Positions 44,499 to 52,859 of a stretch of DNA of 64,000 bases are shown here, piece after piece (position 1 is the first letter of the stretch; every line of letters begins with the position of its first letter). The notes beneath the pieces were generated by a model. The model was not told the DNA's origin. It saw nothing but the letters and a program-made list of their open reading frames with translations, and did no database searches. This DNA comes from JBGSUZ01 sp963677505 (lineage in GTDB: Bacteria; Bacillota; Clostridia; Peptostreptococcales; Acidaminobacteraceae): NCBI GenBank assembly GCA_963677505.2, contig CAXXWB010000050.1, positions 11,764 through 75,763 of the forward strand, written 5' to 3'. A program made the translations under genes and the position numbers.

Positions 44499-44526
44499 CC
44501 CCATTTTATTTAAATGTCCTCCCGAA
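44499..44526 (+). promoter_or_regulatory. SigI-type promoter of the secreted coiled-coil protein
   Basis: CCCC at 44499-44502 and CGAA at 44523-44526 have exactly the 24-base offset of the sigI promoter, with similar AT-rich flanks (CCCCATTTTATTTAAA against CCCCACTTTTTAAAGG). Confidence 0.6.
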
Positions 44527-44595
44527 TATCTAAACAAGAGGCCAATCATTAATTGAGTTGGTTCAATATTGTTTAAGATAAAGGGAGGATTTTTT

Positions 44596-45459
44596 ATGAA
44601 ACGTCAATTTATATCATTAGCAATGGCAAGTATTCTAGTAGCTAGCATGAGCATTACAGGTTTTGCAGACGGTAATGTTACAGTGCCAGTAACCAGCACG
44701 ACGGTCACTACTGGTTCTGCCATTGATGTGAGTTTAACAACGCCTAGTGACGCACTTAGAGCTTATAAAGCCCTTCAAAACAAATTAGAAGCTGTAAAAA
44801 AGCAGTTGGAAAATGCACAAAATCGTACCAGTAAGGCCAAAGGAAAAGATAAAAAGAACTTAGAAAATCAGATTTCAGCCTATAAAAAGCAGATAGAAAA
44901 ATACACAATTGAAATGAAAGCGTTGCTGAAGGCTATCAATCAAGAAGATAAAGACATTGCTGATATTACAGATAAGCAAGAGAGCTATATAGACAAAATT
45001 GAAGCTATCATTAAAAAAAGCAATCCAAGTCTTCAAATGGTCACAGCTGAGAAAATCGTTACAGATAATCCTCTTTTCAAAAGCGACCTTCCGATTGCTG
45101 TAAAAGATGGTGTGCCGTATATGGCTCAATCGACACTTCAAAAGAGCTTTGGCATTACCTTTAATTACGAAAGTACACAAAAAAAGTTTATCAGTAAAAT
45201 GGAAGGCAAATTGGTGGAGATATTTTTACTCCAAAACATCATGGAAGTAGATGGTATGCCAGTGAAATCAACGATTAAGCCAATTACGATTCAAGAAAAT
45301 ATATACATTCCATTAAATGATTTAAATAAAATACTCAGAGTTGAATACAAGTGGGACAATGATCTTAAAATCTTAACACTAGACGATTTAGATGTATCAA
45401 ATGTGCTCATAGTACCAAGTGCAACGACAACCACCACTTCCACAACAACAGGTCAATAG
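44596..45459 (+). CDS. Secreted coiled-coil protein with copper-amine-oxidase-like stalk domain
   Basis: This 287-residue exported protein has a signal peptide (about 1-22, ending GFA), a Thr/Val-rich linker and a coiled coil at about 55-130 (repeated Lys/Glu heptads). A stalk-type domain at about 165-265 holds AVKDGVPYMAQSTLQKSFG and NIYIPLNDLNKIL, and the end is a Thr-rich tail. No enzyme motif is visible. The stalk domain recurs in the transglutaminase-like protein at 3678-5468, so both may bind the cell surface. ATG at 44596 follows AAGGGAGG. The frame extends 9 codons upstream without a better site. A SigI-like promoter suggests control by the neighbouring sigI. Confidence 0.8.
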   Translation: MKRQFISLAMASILVASMSITGFADGNVTVPVTSTTVTTGSAIDVSLTTPSDALRAYKALQNKLEAVKKQLENAQNRTSKAKGKDKKNLENQISAYKKQIEKYTIEMKALLKAINQEDKDIADITDKQESYIDKIEAIIKKSNPSLQMVTAEKIVTDNPLFKSDLPIAVKDGVPYMAQSTLQKSFGITFNYESTQKKFISKMEGKLVEIFLLQNIMEVDGMPVKSTIKPITIQENIYIPLNDLNKILRVEYKWDNDLKILTLDDLDVSNVLIVPSATTTTTSTTTGQ

Positions 45460-45475
45460 ACCTATCTCCTTTTGC

Positions 45476-45499
45476 AGCAGCCCTATTCGGGCTGCTTTT
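45476..45499 (+). terminator. Intrinsic terminator after the secreted coiled-coil gene
   Basis: The stem AGCAGCCC / GGGCTGCT with a TATTC loop is followed by TTTTG. Confidence 0.8.
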
Positions 45500-45566
45500 G
45501 TTGGCTTTATTGGTAAATTGTATTACAATCTAGGTATATTATGGCATAAATAGTGGAGGTGATTTA

Positions 45567-46259
45567 TTGGCTAGTACAGTTGAGAACATTATCAAAATGA
45601 TAAGGATTTTACAAAATGAAGAATGTGTCAGTGGCCAAGAACTTGCCTACCGCCTAGGTGTAAGCATTAAGACAATCCAAAAATACAAACAAGATATGGA
45701 TCAAATGCATATTTTTGTAGAAACTAAAAAGGGGCGGTACGGGGGATACTATTTAGATAAAAGTGTTTTAGATATCTATACCGCCTTAAGCCCTAACGAA
45801 GTGGAAGCTTTAGTAAAAACCAAAAAATATATAAAAGAAAACAATAATTTTTCTCATGGCAAAGAGGCTGTTCAAGCCATCGATAAGGTCATTCAAAATC
45901 AAAGAGTCATGACCACCATAAAAAATAAAGGGTATTTAAGCAATCAAGATGGGTTAGGGTTTAGCGGTGGGTTTGAACGTATTAAACTGGATAAAATTCA
46001 AGGGGCATTAAAAGATCAGCGCAGTCTGTATATTGAATATGATGCGGATTCTCTTGGCTTGTCAGAACAAGTGGTCCACCCTTATGCCCTGTTAAATGTA
46101 GGTGGCAAGTATTTAATGATTGCCTTTTGCGAAATTAATGGTGGGATTACCAGTTTCAACGTAGAAAGAATAAGATATCTTGCTGTGACAAAGTATATTT
46201 TTGTAGTTCCTGAGGGGATCGAAGTTAAATGGAATACTCAAATTCGATTGAAAAAGTAA
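45567..46259 (+). CDS. HTH and WYL domain transcriptional regulator
   Basis: The 230-residue protein has an N-terminal helix-turn-helix (about 1-60, SGQELAYRLGVSIKTIQKYKQDMD). A WYL-type ligand-sensing region follows at about 140-225 (RSLYIEYDADS, VVHPYALLNVGGKYLMIAFCE, FNVERI). WYL proteins sense nucleic acid or nucleotide ligands and commonly regulate defence or stress genes, and no defence genes are seen here. TTG at 45567 follows GGAGGTGA. It stands alone between two terminated units. A repeated ATTACAATC(C)TAGGT word before it and before the upstream secreted-protein gene could be its operator. Confidence 0.88.
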   Translation: MASTVENIIKMIRILQNEECVSGQELAYRLGVSIKTIQKYKQDMDQMHIFVETKKGRYGGYYLDKSVLDIYTALSPNEVEALVKTKKYIKENNNFSHGKEAVQAIDKVIQNQRVMTTIKNKGYLSNQDGLGFSGGFERIKLDKIQGALKDQRSLYIEYDADSLGLSEQVVHPYALLNVGGKYLMIAFCEINGGITSFNVERIRYLAVTKYIFVVPEGIEVKWNTQIRLKK

Positions 46260-46384
46260 ATGATAATTTTTTTAGACCTAGGTTTAATGTACTATGATAT
46301 CTTACCCATTAAAAGTTATAGTGTTCGTATGTATGTGGGATAATTAATTAACAATAGTTATACCCATGCTTGCGGAGGTGTTTA

Positions 46385-47068
46385 GTGGATAACTATAAGA
46401 AATTATTTGAGCCATATGTGGATTTTTCCCTAGAATCCACATGCTTGCGAGATGTCGTTTATAAGGGTTTAAAAAAAGCAATTGTGGAAGGCCGTATTCA
46501 GACGGGAAGCCGTATCGTTGAAAAACGTTTTGCGGATCAAATGAACATCAGCAGAACACCAGTAAGGGAAGCGTTGAAACGTTTAGAAAATGAAGGACTT
46601 GTAGAACACGTTCCCAATGTAGGGTCTGTTGTAAAGTGTATGGATGAACAAGAGGTCATTAGTCTTTATAAAGCGAGGGAAGCGCTTGAAACCATTGTCT
46701 TGCCAAAAATTGTTGAAAAAATTGATGAAAATGAAATAGAAATACTTCGGAATTATTTATTTAAGACGGAAATGCTTTTAAATCAAAGGGGCATGGATGG
46801 TGTGGCAAATTGCTACATGGAATTCCAAGATTATCTTATCGGTCTTGGGGAAAATAGAATGATTTTTGGCATGCTTAAAAATTTAGATAAAAGTTATGAC
46901 AGATTTAGAAAACAGATTGACTATGAAAGAGAAGATTACAAAAAAATAGTTTTTGTATCCCATCATTTAGTGGATGCATTGTCGTCAAAAAATATGGACG
47001 AAATATTTAGTACTAACCGAAAGAGAAGAGACATAATTTGTGAGTGTTTACTTAACAAATTGGATTAA
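46385..47068 (+). CDS. GntR family transcriptional regulator (FadR/FCD subgroup)
   Basis: The 227-residue protein has a winged helix at about 20-90 (KKAIVEGRIQTGSRIVEKRF, then NISRTPVREALKRLENEGLVE, the GntR signature) and an all-helical effector domain of the FCD type. GntR/FadR regulators usually respond to small acids or acyl-CoAs. The convergent neighbour is a CoA-transferase, a plausible target. GTG at 46385 lies 5-7 bases after GGAGGTG. An earlier ATG at 46370 lies before that site. Confidence 0.88.
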   Translation: MDNYKKLFEPYVDFSLESTCLRDVVYKGLKKAIVEGRIQTGSRIVEKRFADQMNISRTPVREALKRLENEGLVEHVPNVGSVVKCMDEQEVISLYKAREALETIVLPKIVEKIDENEIEILRNYLFKTEMLLNQRGMDGVANCYMEFQDYLIGLGENRMIFGMLKNLDKSYDRFRKQIDYEREDYKKIVFVSHHLVDALSSKNMDEIFSTNRKRRDIICECLLNKLD

Positions 47069-47101
47069 GTGAATTTGGAAACGAGTTTAGAATAAAAAAA
47101 C

Positions 47102-47158
47102 AGGGAAATATTTGACTAAGAGACCAAGCGGTCTGAAAATCAAATATTTCCCTTTTGT
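47102..47158. terminator. Bidirectional terminator between the GntR gene and atoA
   Basis: A 14-base-pair outer stem (AGGGAAATATTTGA and its complement) contains an inner AGACC/GGTCT hairpin, with T tracts on both sides. Confidence 0.85.
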
Positions 47159-47162
47159 TTAT

Positions 47163-47825
47163 TTAGAAGCTCATTTCCTTAACGTCAGCTGCAAAGATAA
47201 GATCTGCATCTGTACTTTCAATCAAGGATTCTTTTGTTACGCCAGGTCCAAACTCAAGAACTTTAAGACCTTCTGGTGTAACTTCCATAACAGCCATTTC
47301 GGTGATAATCAAGTTGACTTGACCAGCAGCTGTCAGTGGCAATGTGCATTGTTTCATGATTTTCTTTTCGCCTTTTACTGTGTGCTGCATAGAAATGATT
47401 ACTTTTCTAGCACCTGTCACAAGGTCCATTGCGCCACCCATACCTGGAACCATTTTACCTGGAACCATCCAGTTGGCGAGGTTACCGTGTTGATCCACTT
47501 CAAGGGCGCCTAGAACTGTGGCGTTAACATGACCACCACGAATAATTCCGAAAGACACAGATGAGTCGAAGAAACATCCCCCTGGAAGAATTGTAACCGG
47601 TTGTCCACCCGCATTTGTAAGGTGCATGTCAATTTGATCTTCTGTAGGGGCTGGGCCAAGGCCAATCAAGCCGTTTTCAGATTGGAACATAATGTCCACA
47701 CCTTCGGGAATATAATTGGCAACCATAGTGGGTAAACCAATTCCCAAATTAACTAAGTCGCCGTCTTTAAGTTCCTGAGCAACACGACGAGCGATAATTT
47801 CTTTTGCATCCATTTGAACAGTCAT
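47163..47825 (-). CDS. atoA: CoA-transferase beta subunit (acetoacetate/butyrate type)
   Basis: This 220-residue class I CoA-transferase subunit carries the catalytic glutamate Glu50 in SENGLIGLGPAP, which forms the CoA thioester. The GGHVNATVLGALEVD and WMVPGKMVPGMGGAMDLV segments are typical of the AtoA/ScoB group. It exchanges CoA between acetoacetate and butyryl-CoA or acetate. It starts on the last base of the atoD stop (TAATG), and AGGAGGTG precedes it. In lysine fermentation the acetoacetate released by Kce needs exactly such an enzyme. Confidence 0.93.
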   Translation of the reverse strand: MTVQMDAKEIIARRVAQELKDGDLVNLGIGLPTMVANYIPEGVDIMFQSENGLIGLGPAPTEDQIDMHLTNAGGQPVTILPGGCFFDSSVSFGIIRGGHVNATVLGALEVDQHGNLANWMVPGKMVPGMGGAMDLVTGARKVIISMQHTVKGEKKIMKQCTLPLTAAGQVNLIITEMAVMEVTPEGLKVLEFGPGVTKESLIESTDADLIFAADVKEMSF

Positions 47826-48478
47826 TAGAGGGCACCTCCTACGATATGATGAACGAAAATTCCTGGTGTCACCACGTTAGTAGGATCGATAGCACCGACC
47901 TCTACAATTTCTTCTGCTTCAACAATAACCCGATCTGCGGCCATAGCCATGAGCGGATTGAAGTTTCTTGTTGTGCCCTTATATTCGATATTGCCTTTTT
48001 TATCTACAATGGAACCGTAAATCAAAGCAATGTCAGCTTTTAAAGGTTTTTCAAGCAAATAATCTTTGCCATCAATAGTAATGACCTCTTTGCCGTCTTG
48101 TACAATTGTACCAAGACCAGTAGGCGTTAAAACGCCACCAAGACCAACCCCAGCAGCTCTTACTTGTTCAGCAAGTGTACCTTGTGGGACTAAGATAACC
48201 TCGGTTTCACCTTCGGTCATTTGTCTACCTGTTTCTTTGTTGGTGCCAATGTGTGAGACAATAACCTTTTTAAATTGTTTGCTCACGATGAGTTTGCCGA
48301 TCCCACGATCAACAAAAGATGTGTCGTTGGCGATGAGTGTCAAATCCTTGACCCCTTTTTCAACGAGTTTGTCGATGAGGCGCTCAGGTGTACCGCAGGC
48401 TAAGAACCCGCCGATCATAACTGTCATACCGTCTTCGATATAACTGACCGCTTCATCTAAACTGATGAGTTTTTTCAT
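47825..48478 (-). CDS. atoD: CoA-transferase alpha subunit (acetoacetate/butyrate type)
   Basis: This 217-residue subunit pairs with AtoA. It has the CoA-binding GGFLACGTPERLIDKLV glycine region near residue 25, then GLGGVLTPTGLGT and KGTTRNFNPLMAMAADRVIVEAEEIVE (read in two parts), typical of AtoD/ScoA. ATG at 48478 follows GGGAGAG by about 8 bases. The open frame continues 23 codons upstream without a ribosome site. It is the first gene of the atoDA pair and diverges from recD2. Confidence 0.92.
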   Translation of the reverse strand: MKKLISLDEAVSYIEDGMTVMIGGFLACGTPERLIDKLVEKGVKDLTLIANDTSFVDRGIGKLIVSKQFKKVIVSHIGTNKETGRQMTEGETEVILVPQGTLAEQVRAAGVGLGGVLTPTGLGTIVQDGKEVITIDGKDYLLEKPLKADIALIYGSIVDKKGNIEYKGTTRNFNPLMAMAADRVIVEAEEIVEVGAIDPTNVVTPGIFVHHIVGGAL

Positions 48479-48639
48479 TCCAGTAACTCTCCCTTCTATG
48501 TGAGATGACCCTTTCACTATCATATCAGAAATGGGAAGAAATTTCATCAGAACCTTATGTTATAATAGGAACATACCGATATAAATTAAGTGACAAAAAA
48601 TAGAAAAATATATAATTTTAGTCAATTGGGTGGTGGCAA

Positions 48640-50847
48640 ATGGAAACCATTAATGGAAAAGTGGAAGAAATCGTCTTCAAAAACGATGAAAACGGATTTG
48701 TCATAGCCGTTGTGGAATCTGAAGATGAGTATATATATATTAAGGGCTATATGCCCTACCTTCAAGAAGGTGAAACGGCTCAGTTTCATGGCGTTTTCAA
48801 ATCCCACCCCACCTATGGGGAACAATTTGAGGTCACCCACTGGGAAGTTATTTTGCCAACAGAAGAAAATGATATTCGACATTACTTGGCATCGGGGATT
48901 ATTAAGGGTATTGGTCCAGCAATGGCAGATCGAATTGTAGACGCCTTTGGCGTGGATACTTTCGATGTGATACAAATGGCGCCAAGAAGACTTTTGGAAA
49001 TTCAGGGCATTGGCGAAAAGAAATTGGAAGAGATTGTAGAGGCTTTCAGTGAACAAGTTGGTGCAAGAGATGTGATAATCTTCTTACAAAAATTTGGACT
49101 GACTACCAATCAAGCGGTTAAAGTATATAAAAAATTAGGCGTGACTGCAAAACAAGTGGTCTCGGAAAATCCATATGAATTGGCCTCTCTAATTGAAGGG
49201 TTTGGCTTTAAAATGGCAGACGCCATCGCTAAACGGAATGGCGTTGACCCGAGAAGCGGGTATAGAATTGCCTGTGGTATTTTGTACGCTTTAGCTCAGC
49301 TTTCTAATAAAGGACATGTGTATGCACCTGTATCTTTGCTTATAAAAACCAGTTTAGAAGCACTGGCAATTGAAGAGGACTTGATTCAAAAAGAGCTTTA
49401 TGAAATGGCCGTAATGGGTGCTGTGGTTTTGGATCATTTTGATGGAGAAGATGTGGTGTATTTGCCCTATCTCCACTATGCTGAGTCCAAGGTGGCTAAA
49501 TATGTCACAGAGAAACTCACAGAACATCCCATCGCCATTTGCTTTGATGTAAGTGAATCCATTACCGAAATTGAAAACCTCAGAGGCATACAATTAGCCC
49601 CTATGCAAAGGAAAGCCATAGAAGCTTCGGTTCACGAATCAATGGCAGTGATTACTGGCGGACCAGGGACTGGTAAAACGACTATTATCAACGGATTGAT
49701 TCATATATTCGAACAGGCAGGGTTAAAGTTGGTTCTTGCTGCCCCTACGGGCAGAGCGGCTAAAAGAATGACAGAAGCCACTCAGCGAGAGGCAAAGACC
49801 ATACACAGACTTCTTGAATACAATTTCAGCGAGGAAGAATCGGTCCTCACCTTTAATAAAAATGAACATCAACCCTTAGAAGTGGATGTGGTGATCATAG
49901 ATGAAGTTTCCATGATTGACATGGTTCTGATGATGCATCTTTCCAATGCGATTATGCCTAAAACGCGACTGATTTTAGTGGGAGATGCAGATCAACTTCC
50001 GTCTGTCGGACCTGGAAATGTTCTCAGAGACCTGATTCAAAGCGGGGGACCTGTGGTCACCAGACTAGACCAAATTTTTAGACAAAACGAGCAGAGCGCT
50101 ATAGCGGTCAATGCCCATAAAATTAACCAAGGAGAAATGCCAGGTCTCAACGAGAAGGAAAAAGATTTCTTCTTCTTACAAGGTCGAACTCAGGAAGAAA
50201 TTGTGAGAGCCATTCGCAATTTGTGTTTAAAGAGGCTGCCGGATTATTATGGGGTAGACCCAATTAAAGATATTCAGGTTCTTAGCCCCGTGAAAAATTC
50301 TAACATTGGCACCCACAAACTTAATCAGGTTTTACAAGAAGCGCTGAATCCACATCGGGCAGAGGTGAAAGAAAAAATCTTCGGTGACCGTATTTTTAGA
50401 GTAGGCGACAAAGTTATGCAAATTAAAAATAACTACACCGCAAAGTGGAAAACTTTTGACAGCAGTGAAGGAGAAGGGGTCTTTAACGGAGATATTGGCT
50501 ATATTTCAGAGCTAGATGACCGAATGCGGCAAGTACACGTCCTTTTTGATGATGAGAAAACCGTCCGTTACGAGTATGGTCAATTGGACGAACTGGTTCA
50601 TGCTTACGCTGTAACCGTTCATAAAAGTCAAGGCAGTGAATTCCCCGTGATTATTATGCCCGTGACGTGGTGCGCACCTATGCTCATGACGAGAAATATA
50701 CTTTATACTGCCATTACTAGGGCAAAACGGCTGGTGGTTTTAGTGGGTCAAGAAAAGTACATTAAGCAGTTTATCGACAATACCGATGGTGGCATGCGGT
50801 ATTCGGCATTGGAAGGAAGAATACGCCTACTTGGAGGGAAGCAGTGA
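48640..50847 (+). CDS. recD2: RecD2-type ATP-dependent DNA helicase
   Basis: The 735-residue SF1B 5'-3' helicase has an OB-like N-terminal domain and helix-hairpin-helix repeats (about 85-200, GIGPAMADRIVDAFG and IQGIGEKKLEEI). The motor domain has Walker A (TGGPGTGKTTII, about 340), DEVSMID, a GDADQLPSVGPG motif III and the C-terminal VHKSQGSEFPVII motif. RecD2 acts without RecB and RecC in replication-fork and mismatch-repair-related processes in Firmicutes. GGTGG before the ATG is a modest ribosome site. comF follows after a single base. Confidence 0.95.
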   Translation: METINGKVEEIVFKNDENGFVIAVVESEDEYIYIKGYMPYLQEGETAQFHGVFKSHPTYGEQFEVTHWEVILPTEENDIRHYLASGIIKGIGPAMADRIVDAFGVDTFDVIQMAPRRLLEIQGIGEKKLEEIVEAFSEQVGARDVIIFLQKFGLTTNQAVKVYKKLGVTAKQVVSENPYELASLIEGFGFKMADAIAKRNGVDPRSGYRIACGILYALAQLSNKGHVYAPVSLLIKTSLEALAIEEDLIQKELYEMAVMGAVVLDHFDGEDVVYLPYLHYAESKVAKYVTEKLTEHPIAICFDVSESITEIENLRGIQLAPMQRKAIEASVHESMAVITGGPGTGKTTIINGLIHIFEQAGLKLVLAAPTGRAAKRMTEATQREAKTIHRLLEYNFSEEESVLTFNKNEHQPLEVDVVIIDEVSMIDMVLMMHLSNAIMPKTRLILVGDADQLPSVGPGNVLRDLIQSGGPVVTRLDQIFRQNEQSAIAVNAHKINQGEMPGLNEKEKDFFFLQGRTQEEIVRAIRNLCLKRLPDYYGVDPIKDIQVLSPVKNSNIGTHKLNQVLQEALNPHRAEVKEKIFGDRIFRVGDKVMQIKNNYTAKWKTFDSSEGEGVFNGDIGYISELDDRMRQVHVLFDDEKTVRYEYGQLDELVHAYAVTVHKSQGSEFPVIIMPVTWCAPMLMTRNILYTAITRAKRLVVLVGQEKYIKQFIDNTDGGMRYSALEGRIRLLGGKQ

Positions 50848-50848
50848 T

Positions 50849-51472
50849 ATGAATCTATCGGAGCTGATATTTGGCAATGATCCCAATTGTATTGTTTGTG
50901 GAAAAGACATTTTGCCCTCGACTTTTGGGATGTGCCAATCCTGCCAAGAAACATTTCCTTTTTCGGAACCCATGTTGGATCAAAAGTCTATTTCTGTTTG
51001 TCGATATGAGGGACCAGCTAAACAATTGATTTACGATTATAAATACAATCAAAATAGAGTTATCGGCAAATATATGGCCAATATGATGACTGAATATATA
51101 AGAAAAGGCATCTTTCATTATGATGGGATTCTGACGGTTCCTTGCAGCAAAGGCAGAAAAAAAGTAAGAGGTTTTGATCATACCCTTTACATAGCGCAAA
51201 TTTTATCAGATAATTTGGGTATGGATATTTGTGAAGGGGCCATTGAACGGGTTAAAGAAACCCAAAGACTAAAAGGACTGACAAAACAAGAAAGATTGCT
51301 AGAATTGGAAAATGCCTTTGTTATCAAAAATGGCGACGCACTTTATGGTAAACGATTGTTACTAATAGATGATATTTTAACGACAGGTGCAACGCTCAGT
51401 GCTTGCACACAAGCAGTATTGCCTTATCAACCGGCTTGTGTTCATTGGCTAAGTTTTGCAACCGTGATTTAG
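50849..51472 (+). CDS. comFC: ComF family phosphoribosyltransferase-like protein
   Basis: The 207-residue protein begins with a zinc-finger-like CIVCGKD...CQSCQ element and ends with a PRPP-binding-type loop (LLIDDILTTGATLSACTQAV). ComFC assists DNA uptake during competence in Bacillus, but homologues are common in non-competent bacteria. ATG at 50849 directly follows the recD2 stop, with GGAGGGAA upstream. An earlier frame start at 50786 lies inside recD2. It heads the conserved comF-yvyF-flgM series. Confidence 0.92.
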   Translation: MNLSELIFGNDPNCIVCGKDILPSTFGMCQSCQETFPFSEPMLDQKSISVCRYEGPAKQLIYDYKYNQNRVIGKYMANMMTEYIRKGIFHYDGILTVPCSKGRKKVRGFDHTLYIAQILSDNLGMDICEGAIERVKETQRLKGLTKQERLLELENAFVIKNGDALYGKRLLLIDDILTTGATLSACTQAVLPYQPACVHWLSFATVI

Positions 51473-51486
51473 GGGAGGACAAAGTA

Positions 51487-51891
51487 ATGGCATTAAAAAA
51501 TTGTGGAAAATGCGGAAGAATGTTTGCAGCAGAAGAGCACCAAAAGTTTTGCAGCAATTGTGTTGAAAATGACGACGAACTTTTTAAAATTGTAAGAGAG
51601 TATGTGTATGACAACCCAAGTGCAACGGTACAAGACACTGCTGAGGCAACTGAAGTGCCTGAAGAAAAGATTTTGAAATTCTTAAGACAAGGAAAGCTTC
51701 AACTCAGAGGCGATGGCGTTGGTTTAGACTGTGAACGCTGTGGCAAAAGCATTCCATCTGGCAGATTTTGCGATAGCTGCGCCCACGAAATGGCTCAAGG
51801 ATTTAAAAAGGCTACAGGCCAAGACAAACCAGCACCTGCACCGGCAAAGACAAAAGAAGTTAATAGCCGAGGCATGTTTGTAAAGAAATAG
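51487..51891 (+). CDS. yvyF: Flagellar operon protein YvyF
   Basis: The 134-residue protein has two pairs of cysteine knuckles, CGKCGRMF...FCSNC at the front and CERCGKSIPSGRFCDSC near 80-95, flanking a helix-turn-helix-like middle (VQDTAEATEVPEEKILKFLRQG). This matches the YvyF family always found between comF and flgM. Its role is thought to be regulatory and is poorly defined. ATG at 51487 follows GGGAGG. Confidence 0.88.
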   Translation: MALKNCGKCGRMFAAEEHQKFCSNCVENDDELFKIVREYVYDNPSATVQDTAEATEVPEEKILKFLRQGKLQLRGDGVGLDCERCGKSIPSGRFCDSCAHEMAQGFKKATGQDKPAPAPAKTKEVNSRGMFVKK

Positions 51892-51928
51892 ATTTTGAAG
51901 AAAAAATATTAAAAATTGAATTTAAGAC

Positions 51929-51955
51929 TAAACATACCCCCTAAATTGCCGATAT
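51929..51955 (+). promoter_or_regulatory. SigD-type promoter of flgM
   Basis: TAAA at 51929-51932, a 15-base spacer and a perfect GCCGATAT at 51948-51955. Confidence 0.88.
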
Positions 51956-51992
51956 TGTTAATAGACAAAGCAGCAAGTCAGGGGGTGTTTTT

Positions 51993-52268
51993 ATGAAGAT
52001 AGTTAATAACGTCAGTATACAGAGCGTGGCCAAAGCTTATCAAAAGACTGCGGCACAATCGGAGAAAAAGACCGCTTCAAGTTTTGAAACGGATAAGATC
52101 GAAATCAGCCAAGAGGCTAGAATCCAACAAGCAGCTATGAAAGCCGTTAAACAGCTTCCCGATGTGAGAGAAGCAAAGGTGGCGGAAATCAAACAACAAA
52201 TTCAAGATGGCGTATATAAACCTACAGCAGATCAAATTATGGAGAAAATGCTGCAGGTCGTCAAATAG
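51993..52268 (+). CDS. flgM: Anti-sigma-28 factor FlgM
   Basis: FlgM binds SigD until the hook is complete, then is exported. The 91-residue protein has the FlgM pattern: a polar N-terminus (KIVNNVSIQSVAKAYQKT), the DKIEISQEARIQQAAMKAV motif and the C-terminal sigma-binding helices (REAKVAEIKQQIQDGVYKPT). GGGGGTG precedes the ATG. Its own SigD-type promoter creates the usual feedback loop. Confidence 0.93.
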   Translation: MKIVNNVSIQSVAKAYQKTAAQSEKKTASSFETDKIEISQEARIQQAAMKAVKQLPDVREAKVAEIKQQIQDGVYKPTADQIMEKMLQVVK

Positions 52269-52277
52269 AAAAGTAAG

Positions 52278-52302
52278 AAGGGACTCGGAAGGGTCCCTTT
52301 TG
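52278..52302 (+). terminator. Weak attenuating hairpin between flgM and flgN
   Basis: The stem AAGGGAC/GTCCCTT with an 8-base loop is followed by TTTTG. It may lower transcription of flgN onward relative to flgM. Confidence 0.5.
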
Positions 52303-52352
52303 TTGAAAAATAGCCTCGTAAATGTAAAATGAGTTCTTAAGGAGACGTTAAA

Positions 52353-52847
52353 ATGAAAAAAATGGTAGAAGATCTCTATTTGATTTTGTCTAAAGAACGG
52401 GATGTTTATCAAGAAGCGGTTCAAATCGCAGAAGAAAAACAAAGTGTTATTGTAGATGGGAAATTGAAAGAACTTGAAAAAATGACCCATAGAGAGCAGG
52501 CTTTGGTGGCCTCACTCATTAAGCTTGAAAATATGAGAGGTAACGTACTAGACGATTTAATAAGAGCGTTGCAAGCTGAGCATGTCACTAATTTAAGCGA
52601 GTTGTTGCCTTATTTAGATGAAGCCTCAAAGAACAGACTGGGTCAAGTTAAAAATGAGCTGTCTAAAGCCGTATTTGATTTGAAAGATAAAAATGAATTA
52701 AATGGTAAGTTGTTGGAACAATCCTTGGACTTAATCCACTTGAACATCGAATTGATGAGTAGCTTAGAAGCGGATGGCCAATATACAGGTAGTGCCACAG
52801 ACTCTAAGGCTAAAACCAAAAGCAGCATTTTCGATGCTAAAGTATAA
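52353..52847 (+). CDS. flgN: Flagellar chaperone FlgN
   Basis: The 164-residue, entirely helical protein (EDLYLILSKERDVYQEAVQIAEEK and later heptads) has the size and position of FlgN, the export chaperone of the hook-filament junction proteins FlgK and FlgL encoded next. AAGGAGA precedes the ATG. Confidence 0.88.
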   Translation: MKKMVEDLYLILSKERDVYQEAVQIAEEKQSVIVDGKLKELEKMTHREQALVASLIKLENMRGNVLDDLIRALQAEHVTNLSELLPYLDEASKNRLGQVKNELSKAVFDLKDKNELNGKLLEQSLDLIHLNIELMSSLEADGQYTGSATDSKAKTKSSIFDAKV

Positions 52848-52859
52848 GGGGGAAGAAGA

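Noticed and set aside
47112..47513. 133-codon frame antisense to atoA
   Set aside because: It lies within a well-conserved CoA-transferase gene, has a Cys/Phe/His-rich shadow composition and no ribosome site.
48561..48566. TATAAT between atoD and recD2 as a recD2 promoter
   Set aside because: No acceptable -35 element lies 16-18 bases upstream, so I did not annotate it.
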